Assembly: GCA_937898535.1 (NCBI GenBank)
Contig: CALDKP010000069.1
Location: 1 to 9,058 of the forward strand
DNA from: an uncultured Sphingomonadales bacterium
GTDB taxonomy: Bacteria; Pseudomonadota; Alphaproteobacteria; Sphingomonadales; Sphingomonadaceae
Direction: 5' to 3'
DNA length: 9,058 bases
Each line of letters opens with the position of its first letter. The first letter of the stretch is position 1. The position numbers and the translations under genes are program-made. The notes beneath the pieces were generated by a model. That model saw only the letters and a program-made list of their open reading frames with translations. It had not been told where the DNA came from and made no database searches. Shown here one piece after another: positions 1 through 7,100 of the stretch.

Positions 1-18
1 CGTGTGCTCTTCCGATCT
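1..18 (+). other. Illumina TruSeq adapter remnant
   Basis: The first 18 bases, CGTGTGCTCTTCCGATCT, are identical to the 3' end of the TruSeq read-2 adapter. This is untrimmed library sequence and not genomic DNA. The GTG at position 4, which would serve as the start codon of the long open frame behind it, lies inside the adapter. It also suggests that the insert DNA after it comes from the very end of a read, which fits the chimeric nature of this end of the contig. Confidence 0.95.
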
Positions 19-315
19 GCCTTGCAGAAGTCCCGCAAGTTTTTCGGCACCGCCCGCAATGTGGAGGAAGGCGGATCGCTCACCATTCTCGCCACCGCCT
101 TGGTGGAAACCGAAAGCCGTCTCGATGATGTCGTTTTCGAAGAGTTCAAAGGCACCGGCAACATGGAGGTGAAACTCGATCGCGAACTCGCCGAGCGCCG
201 CGTTTTTCCGGCCATCCACATTCCGCAATCCGGCACCCGCAACGACGACCGGCTCTATCACCCGGATGAATTCCTCCGGGTGGTGGACATCCGCAAGCAG
301 CTCGCCGGGCTGCCG
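19..315 (+). pseudogene. rho: Rho transcription terminator, C-terminal fragment (chimeric piece)
   Basis: About 99 codons encode part of the C-terminal RecA-like ATPase domain of Rho, the hexameric RNA helicase that ends transcription. Visible landmarks are the RKFFGTARNVEEGGSLTILATAL strand region (shown here only as a landmark from codon 6 onward of this stretch), the EEFKGTGNME segment carrying the R-loop that contacts RNA in the central pore, and ERRVFPAIHIPQSGTR followed by LYHPDEFLRVVDIRKQL. The N-terminal RNA-binding domain, the Walker motifs and the last 30 or so residues are missing. The match to the family is clear. The wording SGTRNDDRLYHPDEF is one I associate with Verrucomicrobiota, which is an inference from memory. 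It has no link to the str operon that follows and appears to have been joined artificially. Confidence 0.85.
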
Positions 316-366
316 GGCGAAGGGGAAGGTTTCGAGCGACGCGGCGGCATCGACCGCATCGTCGTC

Positions 367-498
367 CCCGAGCCGTGGACCCGGCCGGACGGCAGCGCCG
401 CCCACGCCAGGCGGGCCGCCGGGTTCGTCGTGTGGTCCCAGGTGGAGGCCGGCCACCTCTGCCCGGTCTCGATGACGTACGCGGCCGCGCCCGCGCTC
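367..498 (+). pseudogene. AidB-like acyl-CoA dehydrogenase fragment (chimeric piece)
   Basis: About 44 codons match the AidB branch of the acyl-CoA dehydrogenase flavoprotein family. The key segment is SQVEAGHLCPVSMTYAAAPAL, which lines up with QVEAGSLCPITMTFAATPLL of E. coli AidB. The preceding ARRAAGFVVW fits the helix before it. Only this small internal stretch is present. Bases 361-420 are 85% G+C by hand count (51 of 60), against 53% in a 60-base sample of tuf (2101-2160), so the donor is probably a high-GC organism such as an actinobacterium. Bases 316-366 between this piece and Rho could belong to either or to a further fragment. No catalytic conclusion can be drawn from so short a piece. 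Confidence 0.7.
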
Positions 499-504
499 GC
501 GACC

Positions 505-1875
<1,371 letters not shown>

Positions 1876-1895
1876 TAGGCAAAAGCCGATTAATG

Positions 1896-1921
1896 GCGGC
1901 GCCTGATTCAGCAGGCGTCGT
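1896..1921 (+). other. fusA-tuf intergenic hairpin without U-tract
   Basis: GCGGCGCCTG (1896-1905) pairs along all ten positions with CAGGCGTCGT (1912-1921), including two G-U pairs, around a six-base loop. The bases after it are CCCACCTGAT with no T-run, so intrinsic termination is unlikely. It sits in the 91-base gap between fusA and tuf. A role as an mRNA-processing or stability element that lets tuf accumulate separately from fusA is a reasonable inference, but the sequence does not prove it. Confidence 0.5.
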
Positions 1922-1966
1922 CCCACCTGATCAAAATATTACCTAATCGAAAGAAGGTTTGAGAAA

Positions 1967-3157
1967 ATGGCAAAAGCTAAATTTGAGCGGACGAAACCGC
2001 ATTGCAACATTGGTACCATCGGTCACGTTGACCACGGCAAGACCACGCTGACTGCAGCAATCACGAAGATCATGGCTGAAACTTACGGCGGTACCGCTGT
2101 TGATTTCGCTAACATCGATAAGGCTCCAGAAGAGCGCGAGCGCGGCATCACCATTTCGACGGCACACGTTGAATATGAAACTGCTGGTCGTCACTACGCA
2201 CACGTCGACTGCCCAGGCCACGCTGACTATGTTAAGAACATGATCACCGGTGCTGCTCAGATGGACGGCGCTATCCTCGTTGTGAACGCTGCTGACGGCC
2301 CGATGCCACAGACTCGCGAGCACATCCTGCTTGCCCGTCAGGTCGGCGTTCCTGCACTTGTTGTTTACATGAACAAGGTTGACCAGGTTGACGACGAAGA
2401 AATTCTCGAACTGGTTGAAATGGAAATCCGTGAGCTTCTTTCGAAGTATGATTTCCCAGGCGACGATATTCCAATCGTTCGTGGTTCGGCACTTGCTGCA
2501 CTCGAAGGCCGTGACGACAACATCGGTAAGGAATCTGTCCTTGCACTGATGGCTGCTGTTGACGAAGCTATTCCTCAGCCAGAGCGTCCAATCGACAAGC
2601 CATTCCTGATGCCAGTTGAAGACGTGTTCTCGATCTCGGGTCGTGGTACGGTTGTTACCGGCCGCGTTGAAACCGGAATCGTCAAGGTTGGCGAAGAAGT
2701 TGAAATCGTTGGTATCAAGGACACCAAGAAGACGACCGTTACCGGCGTTGAAATGTTCCGCAAGTTGCTCGACGAAGGTCGTGCAGGCGACAACATCGGT
2801 GCGCTTGTTCGTGGCGTAGGCCGTGAAGAAGTTGAGCGTGGTCAGGTTCTCTGCAAGCCAGGTTCGGTTACGCCGCACACTGAGTTCTCGGCAGAAATCT
2901 ATGTTCTTTCGAAGGACGAAGGCGGCCGTCACACGCCATTCTTCGCAAACTACCGTCCACAGTTCTACTTCCGTACAACTGACGTGACCGGCGAAGTGAT
3001 CCTTCCAGAAGGCACTGAAATGGTTATGCCAGGCGACAACGTAACCATCGCGGTTAAGTTGATTGCTCCAATCGCTATGGACCCAGGTCTTCGCTTCGCA
3101 ATTCGCGAAGGCGGACGCACCGTCGGTTCTGGGGTTGTCAGCACCATCACGAAGTAA
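1967..3157 (+). CDS. tuf: Elongation factor Tu
   Basis: EF-Tu is the abundant cytosolic GTPase that delivers aminoacyl-tRNA to the ribosomal A site. It is complete at 396 residues, the normal length. The G domain shows G1 GHVDHGKT at 19-26, the switch I segment ERERGITI with the Mg-binding Thr62, G3 DCPGH at 81-85 with catalytic His85, G4 NKVD at 136-139 and G5 SAL at 174-176. The two beta-barrel domains follow, including GRGTVVTGRVE and RPQFYFRTTDVTG. The start is fixed by the canonical MAKAKFERTKPHCNIGTIGHVDHGKT and by an AGAAGG ribosome binding site nine bases upstream. It is strongly biased to CCA for proline (16 of 21 by my count), unlike fusA just before it. Many proteobacteria carry two tuf copies. 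Only this one is visible here. Confidence 0.99.
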   Translation: MAKAKFERTKPHCNIGTIGHVDHGKTTLTAAITKIMAETYGGTAVDFANIDKAPEERERGITISTAHVEYETAGRHYAHVDCPGHADYVKNMITGAAQMDGAILVVNAADGPMPQTREHILLARQVGVPALVVYMNKVDQVDDEEILELVEMEIRELLSKYDFPGDDIPIVRGSALAALEGRDDNIGKESVLALMAAVDEAIPQPERPIDKPFLMPVEDVFSISGRGTVVTGRVETGIVKVGEEVEIVGIKDTKKTTVTGVEMFRKLLDEGRAGDNIGALVRGVGREEVERGQVLCKPGSVTPHTEFSAEIYVLSKDEGGRHTPFFANYRPQFYFRTTDVTGEVILPEGTEMVMPGDNVTIAVKLIAPIAMDPGLRFAIREGGRTVGSGVVSTITK

Positions 3158-3163
3158 TATAGG

Positions 3164-3207
3164 CCGCGCATCCCGCCCGACTCTTTGATTCGGGCGGGGC
3201 GGTTTTT
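3164..3207 (+). terminator. Intrinsic terminator of tuf
   Basis: CCCGCCCGA (3172-3180) pairs perfectly with TCGGGCGGG (3190-3198) around a nine-base loop. An outer CCGC (3164-3167) can also pair with GCGG (3199-3202), leaving a four-base bulge on the 5' side. Five T's follow at 3203-3207. This is a strong Rho-independent terminator placed six bases after the tuf stop, and it separates the str transcript from the S10 operon. Confidence 0.88.
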
Positions 3208-3212
3208 AGAAT
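3185..3212 (+). promoter_or_regulatory. Candidate S10-operon promoter inside the tuf terminator
   Basis: TTGATT (3185-3190) resembles the sigma-70 -35 box and TAGAAT (3207-3212) matches the -10 consensus at five of six positions. The spacer is 16 bases. The -35 falls in the terminator loop and the -10 starts on the last T of its U-tract. Transcription would begin near 3218-3220, exactly where the next hairpin starts. A second TAGAAT at 3281-3286 has no acceptable -35. The call is by eye, and alphaproteobacterial promoters vary. Confidence 0.45.
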
Positions 3213-3217
3213 TTCAA

Positions 3218-3263
3218 AACAGTTGTTCCGGCTTCGAAAGCGTAAGTCGGAATGGCTGTTTTT
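3218..3263 (+). promoter_or_regulatory. rpsJ leader hairpin with U-tract (possible attenuator)
   Basis: AACAG (3218-3222) pairs with CTGTT (3256-3260). Inside it, after a three-by-three internal loop, TTCCGGCTT (3226-3234) pairs with AAGTCGGAA (3244-3252) with one G-U pair. A CG/CG pair caps an AAAG loop, leaving one unpaired T. The hairpin runs into five T's at 3259-3263. This could be an attenuator in the S10 leader, analogous in position to the L4-controlled terminator of the E. coli S10 leader. It could instead be a second tuf terminator or a boxB-like hairpin ahead of boxA. Confidence 0.6.
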
Positions 3264-3264
3264 C

Positions 3265-3276
3265 GGCTCTTTGATA
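3265..3276 (+). promoter_or_regulatory. boxA-like element upstream of rpsJ
   Basis: GGCTCTTTGATA matches the E. coli rRNA-leader boxA TGCTCTTTAACA at nine of twelve positions, including the unbroken core GCTCTTT. It ends 28 bases before the rpsJ start. BoxA RNA is bound by NusB with NusE, and NusE is ribosomal protein S10, the product of the very next gene. Placement directly after a hairpin copies the boxB-boxA order of rRNA leaders. Function is inferred and not shown. Confidence 0.5.
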
Positions 3277-3304
3277 TTGATAGAATTTGGAAATTGGTGA
3301 ACCC

Positions 3305-3616
3305 ATGGAAACGCAGAATATTCGCATCCGTCTGAAAGCATTTGACCATCGCGTCCTCGATCAGGCGACTGGCGATATCGCAGACACCGCACGCCGCACT
3401 GGCGCGCTTATCCGTGGTCCAATTCCACTTCCTACCCGTATCGAAAAGTTCACAGTGAACCGCGGGCCGCACGTTGACAAAAAGTCACGCGAGCAGTTCG
3501 AAGTTCGTACCTATAAAAGGTTGCTCGACATTGTGCAGCCCACGCCACAGACCGTAGACGCGCTTATGAAGCTCGATCTTGCTGCCGGTGTGAATGTCGA
3601 AATCAAATTGGCGTAA
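3305..3616 (+). CDS. rpsJ: 30S ribosomal protein S10 (NusE)
   Basis: S10 is a small-subunit head protein. Away from the ribosome it acts as NusE, binding NusB on boxA RNA and linking RNA polymerase to NusG and the ribosome. It is complete at 103 residues, the usual family length. It begins METQNIRIRLKAFDH and carries the long ribosome-penetrating loop VNRGPHVDKKSREQFEVRTYKR at about 51-72 and the conserved ends of the fold (VNVEIKLA). I chose the ATG at 3305 because it gives the family N-terminus. A TTG 18 bases upstream is in frame but would add six unconserved residues. The Shine-Dalgarno sequence is weak and close (GGTGA, four bases away). A boxA-like motif and a hairpin precede it, and an unusually long structured gap follows. 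Confidence 0.98.
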   Translation: METQNIRIRLKAFDHRVLDQATGDIADTARRTGALIRGPIPLPTRIEKFTVNRGPHVDKKSREQFEVRTYKRLLDIVQPTPQTVDALMKLDLAAGVNVEIKLA

Positions 3617-3829
3617 GCCGATATCTCTACGCAAGTAGAGTGAGACAATAGGAATACCGCCGAGTTTACTCGGGCTGCGTTCCCCGTCTTACCAGATTGC
3701 TCATTAAGATGAGCCACTGGTGCCTAGCCCGGACGGGGCAATGCTTAAAAATTCAGGGCTGGATTTAGGCGTCACGCCCTCCTGGCAATCCTGCCAGCCG
3801 GGCCTCTGACATAAGTTGGAGTATGGATC
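3617..3829 (+). promoter_or_regulatory. Structured rpsJ-rplC intergenic leader RNA
   Basis: These 213 non-coding bases interrupt an otherwise tightly packed operon and contain many perfect stems. CTCTAC (3625-3630) pairs with GTAGAG (3635-3640) around a GCAA tetraloop. CCGAG (3660-3664) pairs with CTCGG (3669-3673). A three-tier arm has CCCCGTC (3682-3688) with GACGGGG (3732-3738), ACCAG (3691-3695) with CTGGT (3717-3721), and GCTCAT (3699-3704) with ATGAGC (3709-3714) on a TAAG loop. Nearer rplC, AGGGC (3755-3759) can pair with GCCCT (3776-3780), and CTGGCA (3782-3787) pairs with TGCCAG (3792-3797). There is no T-run after any stem, so translation control or RNA processing is more likely than termination. 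A protein-binding autoregulatory leader for rplC-rplD is a natural guess, but the ligand is unknown. Confidence 0.65.
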
Positions 3830-4660
3830 ATGCGCACTGGCGTGATCGCGAAAAAGATGGGTATGATGCGCCTCTTCAATGAAGATGGCCGTCACGTACC
3901 TGTGACCGTTTTGGCGCTGGAAGGCTGCCAAGTGGTCGGAGCCCGCAATGCAGAGAAGGATGGCTATTTTGCTGTTCGTCTCGGTGCCGGCGCCCGTAAA
4001 GCGAAAAATGTAAACAAACCACAACGCGGCGAGTTCGCTAAAGCACAGGTCGAGCCAAAAGCGCGCGTTGCTGAATTCCGCGTTGATAATGCCGACGGCT
4101 TGCTGCCTGTCGGCGCTTCTCTTTCCGCAGACCATTTTGTTGACGGCCAGCTCGTCGACATCACTGGCCACACGCAGGGTAAAGGCTTTGCCGGCGCCAT
4201 GAAGCGTTGGGGCTTCGGTGGTATGCGCGCATCGCACGGTGTGTCCATCACCCACCGTGCCCATGGTTCGACTGGCCAACGCCAGGATCCAGGCAAGGTG
4301 TTCAAGAACAAGAAGATGGCCGGCCACATGGGTGACCGTCAGCGCACACAACAAAATCTTGAAATCGTCCGCACCGATGTTGCGCGCGGTCTCATCTTCG
4401 TAAAGGGTTCCGTACCTGGCGCGAAGAACGGTTGGTTGCTTGTTCGCGATGCCGTCAAGGTTCCTACACCTGAAGCTGCTCCGTTCCCCGGCGCGTTGAA
4501 GAATGACAATGAAGCCCCAGTGGTCGAAGACGTCATCATCAACACCGAAGTTGAAGTAGCAGATACCCCCGCTGTCGAAGCTGAAGCGCCTGCCGCTGAA
4601 GCTGCGCCCGCTGTCGAAGCACCTGCTGCTGACGCCGGCGAAGAAAAGAAGGAGGGCTAA
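3830..4660 (+). CDS. rplC: 50S ribosomal protein L3 with acidic C-terminal tail
   Basis: L3 is an early-assembling 50S protein whose loop reaches towards the peptidyl-transferase centre. The start MRTGVIAKKMGMMRLF is canonical, with GGAG eight bases upstream. The core shows DITGHTQGKGFAGAMKRWGF (about 110-129), then the central loop HGSTGQRQDPGKVFKNKKMAGHMG (145-168), containing the GQ/Q region in which E. coli L3 is methylated by PrmB at Gln150. The normal fold ends near residue 212. The protein is 276 residues against about 210 in E. coli. The extra residues, from about 227, are a low-complexity tail rich in Ala, Glu, Val and Pro ending EEKKEG, probably disordered. The last codons also encode the AAGGAGGG ribosome binding site of rplD. 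A long structured leader precedes the gene. Confidence 0.98.
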   Translation: MRTGVIAKKMGMMRLFNEDGRHVPVTVLALEGCQVVGARNAEKDGYFAVRLGAGARKAKNVNKPQRGEFAKAQVEPKARVAEFRVDNADGLLPVGASLSADHFVDGQLVDITGHTQGKGFAGAMKRWGFGGMRASHGVSITHRAHGSTGQRQDPGKVFKNKKMAGHMGDRQRTQQNLEIVRTDVARGLIFVKGSVPGAKNGWLLVRDAVKVPTPEAAPFPGALKNDNEAPVVEDVIINTEVEVADTPAVEAEAPAAEAAPAVEAPAADAGEEKKEG

Positions 4661-4663
4661 GCC

Positions 4664-5290
4664 ATGAAGCTCAAGGTTCAAACCCTCGACGCCAAGGCAA
4701 AGGGCGACATCGATCTGAATGACGACGTATTTGGCATTGAGCCACGCGCCGACATTCTGCACCGTGTTGTTACCTGGCAGCGTGAAAAGGCCCGCGGTAC
4801 GGCTCGTCCGACCCGTGAGCGTTCAGACGTTGCACGCACCGGCAAGAAATTCGGCAACCAAAAGGGTGGCGGTACTGCCCGTCACGGTGACCGCGCTGCT
4901 CCGATCTTCATCGGTGGTGGTAAGGCCCATGGTGCCCGTTTGCGTGACTTTAACCCATCGTTGAACAAGAAGATCCGCTCATTGGGTCTGAAGATGGCGC
5001 TTTCGAGCAAAGCTAAGGCTGGTTCGCTTATCGTTCTTGAAGATCTTGATCTGGCTGCTGCAAAGACTGCGGCGCTTAAGGGTCAGGTTGGCAAGCTCGG
5101 TTTCGGCAAGACGACGCTGGTTATCGACGGCGACACCGTCAACGACAATTTCCGTATGGCTTCGGCTAACCTGGTCGGCATCAACGTGATGCCTGCTGTT
5201 GGCGCCAATGTTTATGACATTCTGAAGCATGACACGCTGGTCTTGACCCGCGCTGCGGTCGAGAAACTGGAGGCCCGTTTCAATGGCTAA
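4664..5290 (+). CDS. rplD: 50S ribosomal protein L4
   Basis: L4 binds 23S rRNA domain I early in assembly, and its extended loop helps form the narrow part of the exit tunnel. In E. coli it also represses its own S10 operon. The 208-residue length is typical. The loop region RPTRERSDVARTGKKFGNQKGGGTARHG (about 48-75) holds the QKG motif around Lys67, the counterpart of the E. coli loop lysine linked to macrolide resistance. The segment APIFIGGGKAHGARLRDF follows. The ATG is preceded by a very strong AAGGAGGG seven bases away, inside the end of rplC with a gap of three bases between the genes. The last eight bases overlap rplW. Whether L4 regulates this operon through either leader here is not known. 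Confidence 0.98.
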   Translation: MKLKVQTLDAKAKGDIDLNDDVFGIEPRADILHRVVTWQREKARGTARPTRERSDVARTGKKFGNQKGGGTARHGDRAAPIFIGGGKAHGARLRDFNPSLNKKIRSLGLKMALSSKAKAGSLIVLEDLDLAAAKTAALKGQVGKLGFGKTTLVIDGDTVNDNFRMASANLVGINVMPAVGANVYDILKHDTLVLTRAAVEKLEARFNG

Positions 5291-5591
5291 GGATAAAGCA
5301 ATCGACGTGCGTCATTATGACGTGATCGTTGCACCGCACATCACCGAAAAGGCGACCCTGTTGTCGGAGCACAACGCTGTTGTGTTCAAAGTCACGGGTA
5401 GCTCGACCAAGCCACAGATCAAGGCAGCTGTTGAAGCCCTGTTCGACGTCAAGGTCCTGAACGTGAATACGCTCGTGCAAAAGGGCAAAACCAAGCGCTG
5501 GAAGGGCAAGCCTTACACGCGTTCGGATGTCAAAAAAGCAATCGTCACTTTGGCCGAAGGCCAGAGCATTGACGTGACCACCGGTATTTAA
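5283..5591 (+). CDS. rplW: 50S ribosomal protein L23
   Basis: L23 lies at the exit of the peptide tunnel and is a docking site for trigger factor and the signal recognition particle. It is complete at 102 residues. Recognisable features are the conserved PHITEKAT near residues 18-25, FKVTGSSTKPQIKAAVEALFDVKVLNVNT in the middle, and the basic GKTKRWKGKPYTRSDVKKA segment. The start ATG overlaps the rplD stop by eight bases (ATGGCTAA), and its GGAGG ribosome binding site lies nine bases upstream within rplD. This arrangement favours translational coupling, so that L4 and L23 are made in matched amounts. Confidence 0.98.
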   Translation: MAKDKAIDVRHYDVIVAPHITEKATLLSEHNAVVFKVTGSSTKPQIKAAVEALFDVKVLNVNTLVQKGKTKRWKGKPYTRSDVKKAIVTLAEGQSIDVTTGI

Positions 5592-5601
5592 GGGCAGGAT
5601 A

Positions 5602-6438
5602 ATGGCACTCAAAAGCTACAAACCAACTAGCCCCGCCCGTCGCGGCCTTGTGCTGGTTGACCGGTCGAGCCTCTACAAAGGCGGTCCTGTAAAGGGACTG
5701 ACCGAAGGTAAGAGCAAGACCGGCGGCCGTAACAACAAGGGTCACGTGACTTCGCGCGGTATCGGCGGCGGTCACAAGCAAAAATATCGTCTGATCGACT
5801 TTAAGCGTCGTAAATGGGATATGCCTGCAACCGTTGAGCGTCTGGAATATGACCCCAACCGTTCGGCCTTCATCGCACTTGTAAAGTACGAAGATGGTGA
5901 ACTGGCCTACATCCTTGCACCACAGCGTCTTGCCGTAGGCGACGTTGTTGTTGCCGGCGAAAAGACCGACGTTAAGCCAGGCAACGCCATGTTGCTGAGC
6001 CAGATGCCGGTTGGTACGATTTGCCACAACATCGAAATGAAGCCCGGTAAGGGTGGTCAGATCGCACGTTCAGCAGGCACCTATGTGCAGCTGGTCGGTC
6101 GTGACGGTGGCCGCGTTATCGTTCGCCTGAACTCGGGTGAGCAGCGCTACATTCTCGGCACGTGCATGGGTACAGTTGGCGCGGTTTCGAACCCTGACAA
6201 CTCGAACACGACCCTTGCCAAAGCAGGCCGCAATCGCTGGCGCGGCATTCGCCCGCTGACGCGTGGTGTTGCTAAGAACCCTGTCGATCACCCGCATGGT
6301 GGTGGTGAAGGTCGTACATCAGGTGGCCGTCATCCGGTTACACCTTGGGGTAAGCCAACAAAGGGTGCTCGTACCCGCAGCAACAAGTCGACCGACCGGA
6401 TGATCATCCGTTCGCGGCATGCTAAGAAGAAGAGGTAA
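5602..6438 (+). CDS. rplB: 50S ribosomal protein L2
   Basis: L2 is one of the most conserved 50S proteins. It is needed for subunit association and for peptidyl-transferase activity of assembled ribosomes. The 278-residue length is normal. The N-terminal part has KSKTGGRNNKGHVTSRGIGGGHKQKYRLIDFKR. The C-terminal hallmark is NPVDHPHGGGEGRTSGGRHPVTPWGKPTKG, in which His230 corresponds to the important His229 of E. coli. The residue two before NPVDH is Ala-Lys in place of the E. coli Ala-Met, which I recall from other sphingomonads. The basic tail is RSRHAKKKR. Ten bases separate it from rplW, and the likely ribosome binding site is in AGGGCAGGA. Confidence 0.98.
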   Translation: MALKSYKPTSPARRGLVLVDRSSLYKGGPVKGLTEGKSKTGGRNNKGHVTSRGIGGGHKQKYRLIDFKRRKWDMPATVERLEYDPNRSAFIALVKYEDGELAYILAPQRLAVGDVVVAGEKTDVKPGNAMLLSQMPVGTICHNIEMKPGKGGQIARSAGTYVQLVGRDGGRVIVRLNSGEQRYILGTCMGTVGAVSNPDNSNTTLAKAGRNRWRGIRPLTRGVAKNPVDHPHGGGEGRTSGGRHPVTPWGKPTKGARTRSNKSTDRMIIRSRHAKKKR

Positions 6439-6441
6439 CTC

Positions 6442-6717
6442 ATGTCTCGTTCCGTCTGGAAAGGTCCGTTTGTTGACCTCTATCTGCTGAAAAAAGCAGA
6501 AACCGCTCAGGAAGCATCGAAGGCTGCGCCGATCAAGACTTGGTCGCGTCGTTCGACAATCCTGCCTCAGTTCGTTGGCCTGACGTTCAGCGTCTATAAT
6601 GGCCACAAGTTCATTCCCGTTTCGGTGAATGAAGACATGGTTGGCCACAAGCTGGGTGAGTTCGCTCCTACGCGTACCTATCACGGCCACGGCGCAGACA
6701 AGAAGGGCAAACGCTAA
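6442..6717 (+). CDS. rpsS: 30S ribosomal protein S19
   Basis: S19 sits in the 30S head, forms a complex with S13 and contacts the A-site region and the intersubunit bridge. It is complete at 91 residues. The conserved features are MSRSVWKGPFVDLYLLKK at the N-terminus, TWSRRSTILPQFVGLTFSVYNG at about 33-54, and MVGHKLGEFAPTRTYHGH near the end. AGAGG lies six bases before the ATG, at the end of rplB, with three bases between the genes. The final base of its TAA stop is the first base of the rplV start. Confidence 0.98.
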   Translation: MSRSVWKGPFVDLYLLKKAETAQEASKAAPIKTWSRRSTILPQFVGLTFSVYNGHKFIPVSVNEDMVGHKLGEFAPTRTYHGHGADKKGKR

Positions 6718-7097
6718 TGGGCAAGGCATCCGCACCCCGTCGCGTCGCCGACAATGAAGCTCTGGCAGTGGGCACAACCATTCGTGGTTCGGCCCAGAAG
6801 CTTGGCCTCGTTGCCGCGCTGATCCGTGGCAAGAAAGCCGAAGACGCGCTCAACATTCTGAAATTCTCCACAAAGGGAATGGCAGAAGACGTGCGCAAGG
6901 TTCTGGCATCCGCCATCGCCAACGCCGAAAACAACCACAACCTTGACGTCGACAGCCTTGTCGTTGCCGAGGCAAGCGTTGGCAAGGCGCTGACCATGAA
7001 GCGTTTCATGGCACGTGGCCGCGGCAAATCGAGCCGGATCATCAAACCATTCAGCCGTCTGCGCATCGTTGTGCGTGAACAGCAAGAAGAGGCATAA
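6717..7097 (+). CDS. rplV: 50S ribosomal protein L22
   Basis: L22 binds several 23S rRNA domains, and its long beta-hairpin lines the peptide exit tunnel. It is 126 residues, slightly longer than the 110 of E. coli. The hairpin is visible as GKALTMKRFMARGRGKSSRI at about 89-108. It includes MKR at 94-96, the equivalent of the triplet whose deletion gives macrolide resistance in E. coli. Earlier, LGLVAALIRGKKAEDALNILKF is the usual helical region. The start overlaps the rpsS stop by one base (TAATG), which is typical of stop-restart coupling, and AGAAGGG lies nine bases upstream. Confidence 0.97.
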   Translation: MGKASAPRRVADNEALAVGTTIRGSAQKLGLVAALIRGKKAEDALNILKFSTKGMAEDVRKVLASAIANAENNHNLDVDSLVVAEASVGKALTMKRFMARGRGKSSRIIKPFSRLRIVVREQQEEA

Positions 7098-7100
7098 GTC

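Noticed and set aside
1943..2932. 329-residue open frame on the minus strand opposite tuf
   Set aside because: It mirrors the strongly conserved tuf gene, and its length follows from tuf codon bias. It has no ribosome binding site or recognisable domain. Antisense tuf frames like this are a common false annotation.
3287..3304. Upstream TTG start for rpsJ
   Set aside because: It would add six residues not found in the S10 family. The ATG at 3305 gives the canonical METQNIRI start.
3709..3768. A 19-codon leader peptide (start MSHWCLARTG) between rpsJ and rplC
   Set aside because: There is no ribosome binding site, the ATG lies in a perfect stem, and the base pairing explains the sequence better than coding does.
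3704..4762. 352-residue open frame on the minus strand opposite rplC
   Set aside because: It spans rplC, the leader and part of rplD in antisense. It has no family features and reads the L3 low-complexity tail as a Gly/Phe/Ser-rich stretch.
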